NCBI GenBank assembly: GCA_035363115.1
Contig: DAOSEM010000003.1
Location: forward strand, 1 to 64,000
Reading direction: 5' to 3'
Length of the DNA: 64,000 bases
DNA from: Syntrophales bacterium
GTDB taxonomy: Bacteria; Desulfobacterota; Syntrophia; Syntrophales; PHBD01
The notes beneath the pieces were generated by a model that did not search any database, was not told the origin of the DNA, and saw only the letters and a list, made by a program, of their open reading frames with translations. Position 1 is the first letter of the stretch, and every line of letters starts with the position of its first letter. Position numbers and translations under genes: made by a program. Shown one piece after another: positions 42,587 to 50,405 of this stretch.

Positions 42587-43283
42587 GGTTCTGCCCTCCC
42601 TTCTCCTGGACGTCCCGAAGGGCTCCGTCTTCCAGCTGAAAGAGGATCTCCGCCTCGCCGACGATCTTCTGGTCGTGTGTGGAGAAGATGAACGTCGTCT
42701 GCCGCTCGTCCCGCATGCGCTTCATGAGGTCGATGACGGCGTAGGCCGTCGCCGAGTCCAGGTTGGCCGTTGGCTCGTCGGCCAGGACGAGCCGGGGATT
42801 CGTCACCAGCGCGCGGGCGATGGCCACCCTCTGCTTCTGCCCTCCCGAAAGCTGATCGGGATACTTGTCCCGCTGGTCTGCCATCCCCACGGCCTCCAGC
42901 AGGGTTCCGATCCGCTCCCGCCGCTCCTCTTCCGGCACGTTCTGGACCATCATCAGGGGATACTCGACGTTTTCGTGAACCGTCAGCACGGGGATGAGGT
43001 TGAAGTCCTGGAAGATGAAGCCGATGTGACTTCCCCGGAAACGTGCGCTATCCTTCATGTCGAGGGCCGTGACGTCCGTTCCGGCGACGGAGAGGCTTCC
43101 CCCGGTGGGCTTGTCCAGGCAGCCGAGGATGTTCAGGATGGTGGTCTTCCCGCTCCCGGAGGGACCCACGAAAGAGACGAAGGAGGCGGGTTCGATCCGG
43201 AAGGACACCCCCCGAAGGGCGTGGACGGTGACCTCCCCGGTCCGGTAGTCCTTCGCCAGATTCTCGGCGGCGATGAGGCTCAT
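42579..43283 (-). CDS. ABC transporter ATP-binding protein (LolD/MacB family)
   Basis: A 234-residue ATPase with Walker A GPSGSGKTT (residues 39-47), signature LSGGQKQRVAIARAL and Walker B LVLADEPTANLD, followed by an H-loop (FSTHDQ). It is the first gene of the four-gene transport operon ATPase-permease-LolA-like-barrel. The 242 bases before it, up to the purQ stop, hold no gene and no clear promoter that I can see. Confidence 0.9.
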   Translation of the reverse strand: MSLIAAENLAKDYRTGEVTVHALRGVSFRIEPASFVSFVGPSGSGKTTILNILGCLDKPTGGSLSVAGTDVTALDMKDSARFRGSHIGFIFQDFNLIPVLTVHENVEYPLMMVQNVPEEERRERIGTLLEAVGMADQRDKYPDQLSGGQKQRVAIARALVTNPRLVLADEPTANLDSATAYAVIDLMKRMRDERQTTFIFSTHDQKIVGEAEILFQLEDGALRDVQEKGGQNHG

Positions 43284-43525
43284 GGCAGGGCTCCTTTCAG
43301 CATGCCGTCGATGAGAAAGAGGGTTATGATTCCAGTTGCCGGGCGGCCTGTGCGCGGAGGCGCAATGTTCAGACGAGAGTTGGTTAAAATTAGCCGAATG
43401 GTTTCAGGAAAGAAAGGGTTTTATTCTTGTTCCAGGCCCGGGTCTGCCGTCGTACCGGGAGGCTGGATTGCCTGCCCGGTCCAGGGCCTTCACGACCCGG
43501 AGCGCTGTTTTTTGTGTTGCGATCG

Positions 43526-44353
43526 TTAGAACGACTCGCACCGGATGAACTCCACGGCGTTGCGGAACAGGGCGAGGCCCATCCCCTCCTCCGGGAGATC
43601 CTCCCGGGTCCAGCGGGGGTGATTTGTCCGGTGGAGGTAGGCCTCCGGGTGGGGCATCAGGCCGAAGATGCGGCCCGTCTCACTGCAGATGCCGGCGACG
43701 GCCCCGACGGAGCCGTTGGGATTGAGCGGGTAGTCCATCGTCGCTTCCCGATAGTCCGGTGTGCAGTAGCGGACGACGATCTGCCCCTGTTTCTCCAGCC
43801 TCTCGCAGACATCGTCCCCGGCGGGGATGAACTTCCCCTCGCCGTGGCGGACGGGAAGATAGAGGCCGTCCAGGCCCCTGGTGAAGACGCAGGGAGAATC
43901 CGGGTTGACCTTCAGGGATACCCATCGGTCCTCGAAGCGCCCGGAATCGTTGAAGGTGAGCGTGGCCGTCTGGGTACGCTGATCGCCGTCGAATCCCGGG
44001 AGCATGCCCAGTTTCACCTGGAGCTGGAAGCCGTTGCAGACCCCGAGGATGAGCTTGCCGGCGCGGATGAAGCGGTCGAACTGGTCGAAGAGCTTTTCCT
44101 TCGTCCCCCGGACCGGGGCGTGGAGGATCCGGTTGGCCCCGGCCTTGGCGGAACCCAGGTCGTCGCCGTCGAGGAAACCTCCCGGCAGGTTCAGGAAGTC
44201 ATAGTCGTCCAGTCTCTTCTCTCCGCAGAGCAGTTCGCTGATGTGGACGATGTCCGTCACGTCCGAGCCCGCCAGCCGGCAGGCGTGGGCCATTTCCCGT
44301 TCGCAGTTCGTGCCGTTTCCCGTGATGACGATGGATCTCACCGGTTTCGCCAT
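43526..44353 (-). CDS. purQ: phosphoribosylformylglycinamidine synthase, glutaminase subunit
   Basis: A class I glutamine amidotransferase of 275 residues that supplies ammonia to PurL. The nucleophile is Cys106 (GVCNGFQ) and the other triad members are His235 and Glu237 (PHPEAYLH). It is longer than typical small PurQ (about 225 residues) and resembles the C-terminal domain of large PurL. It starts 56 bases after the purL stop, so the two are cotranscribed. Its start ATG at 44353 was chosen because the resulting protein begins at the conserved strand (RSIVITGNGTNCERE). Confidence 0.9.
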   Translation of the reverse strand: MAKPVRSIVITGNGTNCEREMAHACRLAGSDVTDIVHISELLCGEKRLDDYDFLNLPGGFLDGDDLGSAKAGANRILHAPVRGTKEKLFDQFDRFIRAGKLILGVCNGFQLQVKLGMLPGFDGDQRTQTATLTFNDSGRFEDRWVSLKVNPDSPCVFTRGLDGLYLPVRHGEGKFIPAGDDVCERLEKQGQIVVRYCTPDYREATMDYPLNPNGSVGAVAGICSETGRIFGLMPHPEAYLHRTNHPRWTREDLPEEGMGLALFRNAVEFIRCESF

Positions 44354-44409
44354 GCCTTGAATCCCCTTGCCGAAAGATGACTCTTGTCGCGTCCCGATTC
44401 TGTCCGGGA

Positions 44410-47388
44410 TCAGAAATGGAGCGGTCCCTGCCAGGCCGCCTTCAATGCGCCGATATTCTCTTCCAGGAGTGTTCCTCCCGACCTCCCCTTCACCTTCAGG
44501 ATGCCGTCGCTCCGGACGACGCCGACGCAGCCGAAGGCGCATCCCGGGAGGGTCGCCTCGAAGGCCTGCCGGTTCTCCGGGGAGACCGTGGCGACGAAGC
44601 GGCTCGGTGTCTCCGAGAACAGGAGGTGATCGTCCCGGACCACGTCCCGCGCGGGGACGAGTCCCAGATCGATCTCCATGCCGAGCCCGCCGGCGAAGGC
44701 CGTCTCCGCCAGGGCCACCCCGAGTCCGCCGTCGGCGCAGTCGTGACAGGAAGCCACGCGGCCGTCCAGGATGGCCCGGTGCAGGGCCTCATAGAGGACC
44801 CGGGCCCGCGGGGCGTTCACCTTCGGGACACTGCTCCCGACGGCATGGTGGAGGGCGTACCACTCGGAGCCGCCCAGTTCGGGATACGTCTCCCCGAGGA
44901 CGTACACGAGGTCGCCGGGCCGCTTCGCGTCCATGGTGACGACCTTCCGCACGTCCCCGATCTTCCCGATGGTGGAGAAGAGGAGCGTCGGCGGAATGGA
45001 GATTTTCGTGTCTCCGATGAGGTAATCGTTCTTCATGCTGTCCTTGCCGGAAATGCAGGGGACGCCGTAGACGAGGGTGCAGTCGTAGAGGGCCTGGTTG
45101 GCCCGGACGAGCTGGGCCAGCTTGTATTCCCCGTCGGGCGTCTTTTCCGACTGGACCGGGTCGCACCAGCAGAAGTTGTCGAGCCCCGCGAGGTGCTCCA
45201 GGGACGCCCCTACGGCGACGGCGTTGCGGACGCCCTCGTCGACGGCGCAGGCCGCCATGTCGTACGTGTCGAGGTCGCTGTAGCGGGGACAGATGCCGTG
45301 GGCCACGACAATGCCCTCGAAGGAGTCGAGCAGGGGGCGCACCACCGCGGCGTCGCCGGGACCGTCGTTGGCGGCGCCCACGAGGGGCTTCAGGACGCTT
45401 CCTCCCTGGACCTCATGGTCGTACTGGCGGACCACCGATTCCTTGCTGCAGATGTTGAGGCGCGAGAGCATCCTCTTCAGGGCGTCTCCGTAGTCGGCCG
45501 GCTCCGGGATCTCCGGATCCGGGTGAACCGGCGGGATCCAGCGGGCCGTGAGGCGCATCCGGGGAAGCCCCTCGTGGAGGAAATTCATGTCCAGGAAGGC
45601 CACGGTCTTCCCGCCGTAGAGAATGTGGAACATCCCCGAGTCGGTATAGCGGCCGAGGACCGAGGCCTCCGTGTCCATCTTCGCGGCCAGGGCCAGGAAT
45701 TCGTCGATTTTGTCGGGATCCACCGCGAGGGTCATACGCTCCTGGGACTCGGAGATAAGGATCTCCCAGGGATTGAGGCCGGCGTATTTCAGGGGAGCCT
45801 TTTTCAGGTCCAGCTCGCAGCCGCCCGCCAGGCGCGCCGTCTCGCCCACGGAGGACGACAGGCCACCGGCACCGTTGTCGGTGATGCAGCGGTACAGCCC
45901 CCGGTCCCGGGCGATGAGCAGGAAGTCGGTCATCTTCTTCTGGGTGATGGGATCGCCGATCTGCACGGCGGTCACGGGGGAGTCCTCGTGCAGTTCCTCG
46001 GAAGAGAACGTGGCTCCGTGGATGCCGTCCTTGCCGATGCGGCCGCCGGTCATGACGATCCAGTCGCCGGGGAGGATCTCTTTCGTGTGGGTGGGTTCGC
46101 CGCCGAGCTCGGCCGGCATGATCCCCGCCGTTCCGCAGTACACCAGGGGCTTCCCGAGAAACCGGTCGTCGAAGACGAGGGACCCGTTCACCGTCGGGAT
46201 GCCGCTCTTGTTGCCACCGTGCTCCACGCCTTCCCGGACGCCCTCGTAGATCCGCCGTGGATGGAGGATCCGCGCCGGCAGGGGCTTGTCGTACCCGGGA
46301 GGGGCGAAGCAGAAGACGTCGGTGTTGAATATCAGCCGGGCGCCCCGGCCCGTGCCGAAGGGGTCCCGGTTGACGCCGACGATGCCCGTCAGGGCGCCGC
46401 CGTACGGGTCCAGTGCGGAGGGGGAGTTGTGGGTCTCCACCTTGAAGACGAGGCTGTGGTCGTCGTTGAAGCGGATCACGCCGGCGTTGTCGGAGAAGAC
46501 CGAGAGGCACCAGTCCCTCTCCCCCATGCGTTTCCGGATTTCCTTCGTGGAGCCCTTGATGAAAGTGTCGAAGAGGGACACGATGGTTTTCTCCCGTCCC
46601 TGCTCGTCGATGTAGCGGATCTCGGCGTTGAAGATCTTGTGCTTGCAGTGCTCCGACCACGTCTGGGCGAGGCATTCCAGCTCCGCGTCGGTCATGGACG
46701 GCCCGAGGCCCACTTGTCGCCGGGCCTCCAGGATGGCTGGATCCTTCAGGTAGTCCCGGAGAATCTTCATCTCCTCCAGGGTCAGGGCGAGGACCCTCTC
46801 GGCGCTGATCTTAAGAAGGGTTGCGTCGTCCACGTCCAGGTCGATCTCCTCCACCCGGGGGTCGTCGATCCCGGCGACCCGGGGGACATGGGCCGCCATG
46901 CCGGCGGCGGGATCCCAGGACGCACGGCCCGTGATATCGTAGCGCTCGATGAGGTCGTTCGCCAGGAGGCTCGAGGCGATCCGTTCGGCGTCGACTCGGT
47001 TGAGCGGGCCGCTGAGGAGATACTGCCGGGAGGTGTAAACCCGGGGAAAAGCCTCCGTCTTCGAGCCGAAGAGAAGGGCCAGGGCCTCCCGGGCCGTCTT
47101 GCCGACGTTGTCTGTGACGCCGGGCCGGAAGCCCACCTCGATGAGCCAGTCGAAGCGGTCCGCCAGGCCCCGGTCGACCGCATAATGCTGGATCACCGGG
47201 TCGGAGAGGGGACCGGAGGCGGCCGCCTCCAGCGCTTCCGGGGCCAGGTCCCCGTCAACGGTGTAGACCTCCACCGTCCGGACGGTGTCCACGTCCAGGT
47301 TCAGGTGTTCAATGATTCGCCGCCGGATCTTTTCGCCCAGGGCGTCTCGCAATCCTTCCTTGAAGCCGATCTCGATTCTGTGGGGCAT
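44410..47388 (-). CDS. purL: phosphoribosylformylglycinamidine synthase, synthetase subunit (with PurS-like N-terminal domain)
   Basis: The 992-residue enzyme makes FGAM from FGAR, ATP and ammonia. An N-terminal PurS-like domain covers about residues 1-160, then a linker with the LAQTWSEHCKHK motif, and two AIRS-like halves with ETHNSPSALDPYGGALTG and LGGSEW...CHDCADGGLGVALAE. Small bacterial PurL is about 740 residues with separate PurS, and large PurL about 1300 with a fused glutaminase. This protein is intermediate: PurS is fused but the glutaminase is the separate purQ downstream. The ATG at 47388 gives the expected N-terminus (MPHRIEIGFKEGLRDALG). Confidence 0.93.
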   Translation of the reverse strand: MPHRIEIGFKEGLRDALGEKIRRRIIEHLNLDVDTVRTVEVYTVDGDLAPEALEAAASGPLSDPVIQHYAVDRGLADRFDWLIEVGFRPGVTDNVGKTAREALALLFGSKTEAFPRVYTSRQYLLSGPLNRVDAERIASSLLANDLIERYDITGRASWDPAAGMAAHVPRVAGIDDPRVEEIDLDVDDATLLKISAERVLALTLEEMKILRDYLKDPAILEARRQVGLGPSMTDAELECLAQTWSEHCKHKIFNAEIRYIDEQGREKTIVSLFDTFIKGSTKEIRKRMGERDWCLSVFSDNAGVIRFNDDHSLVFKVETHNSPSALDPYGGALTGIVGVNRDPFGTGRGARLIFNTDVFCFAPPGYDKPLPARILHPRRIYEGVREGVEHGGNKSGIPTVNGSLVFDDRFLGKPLVYCGTAGIMPAELGGEPTHTKEILPGDWIVMTGGRIGKDGIHGATFSSEELHEDSPVTAVQIGDPITQKKMTDFLLIARDRGLYRCITDNGAGGLSSSVGETARLAGGCELDLKKAPLKYAGLNPWEILISESQERMTLAVDPDKIDEFLALAAKMDTEASVLGRYTDSGMFHILYGGKTVAFLDMNFLHEGLPRMRLTARWIPPVHPDPEIPEPADYGDALKRMLSRLNICSKESVVRQYDHEVQGGSVLKPLVGAANDGPGDAAVVRPLLDSFEGIVVAHGICPRYSDLDTYDMAACAVDEGVRNAVAVGASLEHLAGLDNFCWCDPVQSEKTPDGEYKLAQLVRANQALYDCTLVYGVPCISGKDSMKNDYLIGDTKISIPPTLLFSTIGKIGDVRKVVTMDAKRPGDLVYVLGETYPELGGSEWYALHHAVGSSVPKVNAPRARVLYEALHRAILDGRVASCHDCADGGLGVALAETAFAGGLGMEIDLGLVPARDVVRDDHLLFSETPSRFVATVSPENRQAFEATLPGCAFGCVGVVRSDGILKVKGRSGGTLLEENIGALKAAWQGPLHF

Positions 47389-47489
47389 GATCTCTCCCGT
47401 TGGTCTTCCTGAAGCAGGGTTCTTCCATATCAGAAAGGCCGCGTCCAGTGCAACGGATTCGCCCGTCTGCGGTATCCAAATCACGCGGA

Positions 47490-47519
47490 AAAGGGAATAA
47501 TTACAAATTTGTTCCCTTT
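47490..47519. promoter_or_regulatory. inverted repeat in the purL/GTPase divergent region
   Basis: AAAGGGAA (47490-47497) and TTCCCTTT (47512-47519) flank a 14-base AT-rich centre. It lies about 100 bases ahead of purL on one side and 30 bases before the -35 box of the GTPase promoter on the other. It is an operator candidate for either. Confidence 0.4.
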
Positions 47520-47550
47520 GTTGATGAACCTGTCTGCCCCCAGGTCCCTC

Positions 47551-47579
47551 TTGACAAGGCGGCACGCCTTCGCTTAAAG
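47551..47579 (+). promoter_or_regulatory. sigma-70 promoter of the riboswitch-GTPase transcript
   Basis: A perfect -35 TTGACA (47551-47556), a 17-base spacer and TTAAAG (47574-47579). The transcript would begin about 47586, exactly where the riboswitch aptamer starts. Confidence 0.65.
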
Positions 47580-47585
47580 ATGAAC

Positions 47586-47634
47586 GCGGTGATGGAGTTC
47601 ACCAAAAACCGCCCCCGGGGCTGATGACTCCTGC
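47586..47634 (+). ncRNA. fluoride riboswitch aptamer (crcB motif)
   Basis: The RNA has all the conserved parts of the crcB motif in order: hairpin GGTGA (47588-47592) with TCACC (47599-47603), whose loop holds GATGG-type sequence; AAAAACCGCC (47604-47613); a short stem closing at GGGGCTGATG (47617-47626); and ACTCC (47627-47631). GGAGT in the hairpin loop (47594-47598) pairs with ACTCC. The same long-range helix is GGCAU/AUGCC in the Pseudomonas syringae RNA as I recall it, so the pairing is kept while the bases differ. It senses fluoride and usually turns on fluoride exporters. Here it leads a dynamin-like GTPase gene. Confidence 0.88.
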
Positions 47635-47651
47635 TTGAACGATACGTCCGG

Positions 47652-47699
47652 GCAGGGGAAAAGCTCCTGCAGGACCTGAAGCCTGGAGGAGCTTTTTTT
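47652..47699 (+). terminator. riboswitch expression platform: terminator that also hides the Shine-Dalgarno site
   Basis: AAAAGCTCCT (47659-47668) pairs with AGGAGCTTTT (47687-47696), extended by AGG/CCT, and seven T run to the ATG at 47700. The GGAGGAG ribosome-binding site (47685-47691) is inside the 3' arm. GCAGG (47652-47656) can pair either with CCTGC at 47630-47634, which breaks the aptamer, or with CCTGC at 47666-47670, which blocks the terminator. That gives a plausible fluoride-ON switch. Confidence 0.8.
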
Positions 47700-49394
47700 A
47701 TGCCTTCCGTTGATACACCTGGTTCCGCCTCCCTGTCCCGGTTCCGGGAAACCCTTGTTCCCGTCCGCGACGCCGTCTCCCGTTTCGGCCTCGTTTCCCT
47801 GAAGCGCTCCCTGGAAGTCTGCGAGGGGCTGGCCGTGAAGAGTCCCCTCATCGACGTGGCCATCCTGGGTCAGTTCAAGGCCGGGAAGAGCACGTTTCTC
47901 AATACCCTCATCGGGCGGCGGCTGCTGCCCGTAGGGGTGATCCCCGTTACGACGGTCATCACGCGCATCGTCTACGGCCCCGAGGAGCGGGCCTTCGCAT
48001 CCCATTTTGACGGGAACATCACGGAAATTCCCCTCGGCCGGCTGGAGGAGTTCACCTCGGAGGCCGGGAATCCGAACAACGAGAAGAACGTCTCCGTTGT
48101 GGACATCGAGCTGCCGACGCTGGAGGGGTACGCCGGGCTCCGTCTGGTGGACACGCCGGGCCTGGGAAGCGTCTTCAAGTACCACATGGAGACTTCGGAG
48201 AACTGGCTCCCCGAGGTGGGGGCTGCGCTCCTGGCCATCAGCGCCGACCGGCCTCTCTCGGAAAACGATCTCAACCTCATTCGTGAACTGGACCGGTACA
48301 CCCCCCGGATCATCCTTCTCCTGACCAAGGCGGATCTTCTCTCCCAGGGGCAACAGGACGAGGTGGTGCGTTTTTTTCAGGAGACCCTGAAGCGGGAGCT
48401 TCGTCGGGAATTCCCGATCTATCTCTTCTCCAATCGCGTGGACACGGAGCTGTTTCAGCATCGCCTGGAGATGGAAATCATCAATCCCCTGACCCGGAAC
48501 CGGGATGTCGAGTTCGGTCGAATTCTCAGCTACAAGGTTCAGTCCCTGGCAAAAAACTGCCGGAGCTACCTGGACATCGCCCTTCAAACCTCTCTCCGTG
48601 CGGATGAAGATCGCCTGGCCCTCCGGGAACAGATTCTCGGTGAAAAGTCCAACATCACCCGGATCAACGAGGAACTGATGATCATGACCCGGGAGACCTG
48701 CCGCCACACCCGGGTCAATATAGACAAGTACCTGAACCGGTTTAAAAACCCCCTCAAGGAGAAGCTTTCCGCCCGCCTCGCAATGGATATGGCCTCCTGG
48801 AAGGGAAACCTCTGGAAGCTGTCGCGCCGCTACGAAGAGTGGATCCGGGAAGTCATGACGGAAGAGCTGGAGGAGCTCTCCCAGCGGGAGCACCGGCACT
48901 TCTTCGGCACGCTCATGAAAGCCCAGTCGACCTTGGACCGGTACCTGAAATCGTTCCGGGCCGTCCTGGAGGGGAACATCGAGCGGATCCTGGGTGTGCG
49001 GATGGCCTCCGCTGCGTGGAACATCGACGTGGATGAGCCCTCCCGGCCGGACATCCAGCTGGGCCACACCTTCCAGTTCCACTTCGACCTCCTGTGGTTC
49101 CTGATCCCCATGGCCCTGTTCCGGGGCGTCTTCGAGCGCCATTTCCTGAAGCAGATTCCCCACCAGGTGGAGGTGAACGTCTCGCGCCTCTCGAATTCCT
49201 GGGAGGAGCGGATCAATCGGACCATCGAGGACATGCGGAAGCAGGCGTCCCGCTACATCCGGGAGGAGATCGACACGATCGAGGGCATCCTGGCACGAAC
49301 GGAAGGCCAGACCGAAACGATCCGGGGGCTGATCTCCGTCCTCGACGAGCCGCCGAAGGATCCTCTCTCTGAATGGGAAGCACCTCCCCGATGA
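47700..49394 (+). CDS. dynamin-family GTPase under a fluoride riboswitch
   Basis: A 564-residue large GTPase. The G1 motif is GQFKAGKST (57-65), the G2 Thr is in VIPVTTVITR (80-89), G3 is DTPG (151-154) and G4 is TKAD (208-211). The rest is mostly helical with coiled-coil character (about 290-410 and 500-545), as in bacterial dynamin-like proteins. A hydrophobic, aromatic stretch (FHFDLLWFLIPMALFRGVF, about 460-478) could insert in the membrane. Such proteins remodel or protect membranes, but the role of this one is unknown. Its expression should rise with fluoride, judging from the leader. It is not one of the usual fluoride-response genes (crcB/fluc, eriC-F). Confidence 0.88.
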   Translation: MPSVDTPGSASLSRFRETLVPVRDAVSRFGLVSLKRSLEVCEGLAVKSPLIDVAILGQFKAGKSTFLNTLIGRRLLPVGVIPVTTVITRIVYGPEERAFASHFDGNITEIPLGRLEEFTSEAGNPNNEKNVSVVDIELPTLEGYAGLRLVDTPGLGSVFKYHMETSENWLPEVGAALLAISADRPLSENDLNLIRELDRYTPRIILLLTKADLLSQGQQDEVVRFFQETLKRELRREFPIYLFSNRVDTELFQHRLEMEIINPLTRNRDVEFGRILSYKVQSLAKNCRSYLDIALQTSLRADEDRLALREQILGEKSNITRINEELMIMTRETCRHTRVNIDKYLNRFKNPLKEKLSARLAMDMASWKGNLWKLSRRYEEWIREVMTEELEELSQREHRHFFGTLMKAQSTLDRYLKSFRAVLEGNIERILGVRMASAAWNIDVDEPSRPDIQLGHTFQFHFDLLWFLIPMALFRGVFERHFLKQIPHQVEVNVSRLSNSWEERINRTIEDMRKQASRYIREEIDTIEGILARTEGQTETIRGLISVLDEPPKDPLSEWEAPPR

Positions 49395-49440
49395 GTCGCA
49401 GCCGTCGGCAATGCGCACCGTGTGATGGGGAACCTTGCGG

Positions 49441-49468
49441 TTGACACATGGTCCGCTTTTCCTACACA
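49441..49468 (+). promoter_or_regulatory. candidate promoter of the DUF1232 gene
   Basis: TTGACA (49441-49446), a 16-base spacer and TACACA (49463-49468). It places the transcription start near 49475 and supports the protein start at 49509 rather than an upstream one. Confidence 0.45.
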
Positions 49469-49508
49469 ATTGTCTCCCGATCTTGGATCTTTCTGGACCA
49501 GATACTGT

Positions 49509-49880
49509 ATGAACCGAAAGAAAACCAAATCGCCTGTGCCCGGCGTCTGGCGCAACAGGATTGCCATATTGAGAGCCGAACTGCGGGTCCTCCGCCTGGC
49601 TGCGGCGGATCCCCGGGTGCCCTGGTATGCCAAGGCTCTGGCGGCTGCGGTGGCCGGATATGCCTTGAGTCCCGTGGATTTGATCCCCGATTTTATCCCT
49701 GTCCTGGGGTGGCTGGACGATCTGATCCTGGTGCCCGCCGGGCTCTGGCTGGTCGTGAAGATGATCCCGCCGGACGTGTGGGAGGACTGCCGCCGCCGGG
49801 CCGGTGATGAGAAGGAACCGTCCGGGAGCGCTCCGGAGACCCCCGGCACCCCGGACGCGTCCGGAGAACAGGCATCATGA
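49509..49880 (+). CDS. YkvA/DUF1232 family small membrane protein
   Basis: A 123-residue protein with the DUF1232 signature DPRVPWYAKALAAAVAGYALSPVDLIPDFIPVLGWLDDLILVPAG (about residues 33-77), in which the SPIDLIPDFIP-type loop is diagnostic. It has two membrane-associated helices and a charged Pro-rich tail. The family has no established function. An ATG at 49422 would extend it, but the candidate promoter lies inside that extension. It overlaps the next gene by 4 bases. Confidence 0.85.
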   Translation: MNRKKTKSPVPGVWRNRIAILRAELRVLRLAAADPRVPWYAKALAAAVAGYALSPVDLIPDFIPVLGWLDDLILVPAGLWLVVKMIPPDVWEDCRRRAGDEKEPSGSAPETPGTPDASGEQAS

Positions 49881-50185
49881 AGGAAGCGTTTCTCCGAAAT
49901 CTTGCGGATCTGATCCGGGCGATCGAAGGCCTGCAGCCCTTTTCTCCCTATGCGGACGCATTCCGGGAGTGGCATGCCGCGACGGAGCAACTGCTCGCCG
50001 TCGCCTGGGGGGAGAACGGCCGACCCGTCGAGGATTTCCGGTCCATCCTGTACACCCCCCTGTTCCTGTCCTGCCGCTGTGGGGATACCGCTTTCGACGA
50101 GGCCTACCGGGAGGGGCTCCAGCAGGCGGAGAAGCTTTTGCGAGGGCTCCTGGAAGGCGAATTTCCCGTTGACAAGGACGGGTAA
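49877..50185 (+). CDS. small soluble protein, unknown function
   Basis: A 102-residue, mostly helical, acidic protein (MKEAFLRNLADLIRAIEGLQ...) with a CRCG motif near residue 66 and no signal or membrane segment. I do not recognise a family. Its ATG overlaps the stop of the DUF1232 gene, so the two are translationally coupled. Its last codons contain the -35 box of the cimA promoter. Confidence 0.7.
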   Translation: MKEAFLRNLADLIRAIEGLQPFSPYADAFREWHAATEQLLAVAWGENGRPVEDFRSILYTPLFLSCRCGDTAFDEAYREGLQQAEKLLRGLLEGEFPVDKDG

Positions 50186-50197
50186 AGCAAATATACA
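50169..50197 (+). promoter_or_regulatory. sigma-70 promoter of the cimA leader
   Basis: TTGACA (50169-50174), a 17-base spacer and TATACA (50192-50197), near consensus. It starts inside the preceding gene. The transcript would begin about 50204 and give a leader of about 200 bases before cimA. Confidence 0.8.
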
Positions 50198-50241
50198 GCG
50201 ACTTCATCTGGTTTCAGCAAGGAAGAGAGAACACGAGAGAG

Positions 50242-50322
50242 ATGACCGGCCGGATTTCCTCCATCATCATTATCAGCGGCATAATTAGGACTCCTCACAT
50301 AGGAGGCCTGATCGGGGGATAG
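50242..50322 (+). CDS. isoleucine-rich leader peptide of the cimA attenuator
   Basis: A 26-residue peptide, M-T-G-R-I-S-S-I-I-I-I-S-G-I-I-R and so on, with nine isoleucines, including four in a row (codons 50263-50274) and two more at 50281-50286. All three Ile codons, including ATA, are used. GGAAGAGAG lies 12 bases before the ATG. Such peptides sense charged tRNA-Ile: a stalled ribosome lets the antiterminator form. It precedes the first committed gene for Ile made by the citramalate route. Confidence 0.85.
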   Translation: MTGRISSIIIISGIIRTPHIGGLIGG

Positions 50323-50390
50323 ACCCGCCCAACATCGAAGAGCGCAACAACCATCCGTTATCAGGCCAGCCCTGGTAACGGATTTTTTTT
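50291..50390 (+). terminator. transcription attenuator of cimA (pause hairpin, antiterminator, terminator)
   Basis: The terminator is a 13-bp stem (50353-50365 with 50371-50383, one G-T pair), loop CCAGC, followed by eight T (50383-50390). GGCCTGAT at 50305-50312 pairs perfectly with ATCAGGCC at 50360-50367 in the terminator 5' arm, making the antiterminator. CTCCT (50291-50295) with AGGAG (50301-50305) forms the competing early hairpin that a ribosome at the leader stop would cover or release. Confidence 0.85.
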
Positions 50391-50405
50391 GTAAGGAGCC
50401 CGCAC

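Noticed and set aside
44377..47412. A 1011-codon open frame antisense to purL
   Set aside because: It mirrors purL codons; the high GC of third positions keeps the antisense frame open. PurL has full family motifs and the antisense product has none.
50186..50405. T-box or other tRNA-sensing leader before cimA
   Set aside because: No T-box consensus or specifier stem is seen, whereas the Ile-rich peptide and the mutually exclusive hairpins explain the region.
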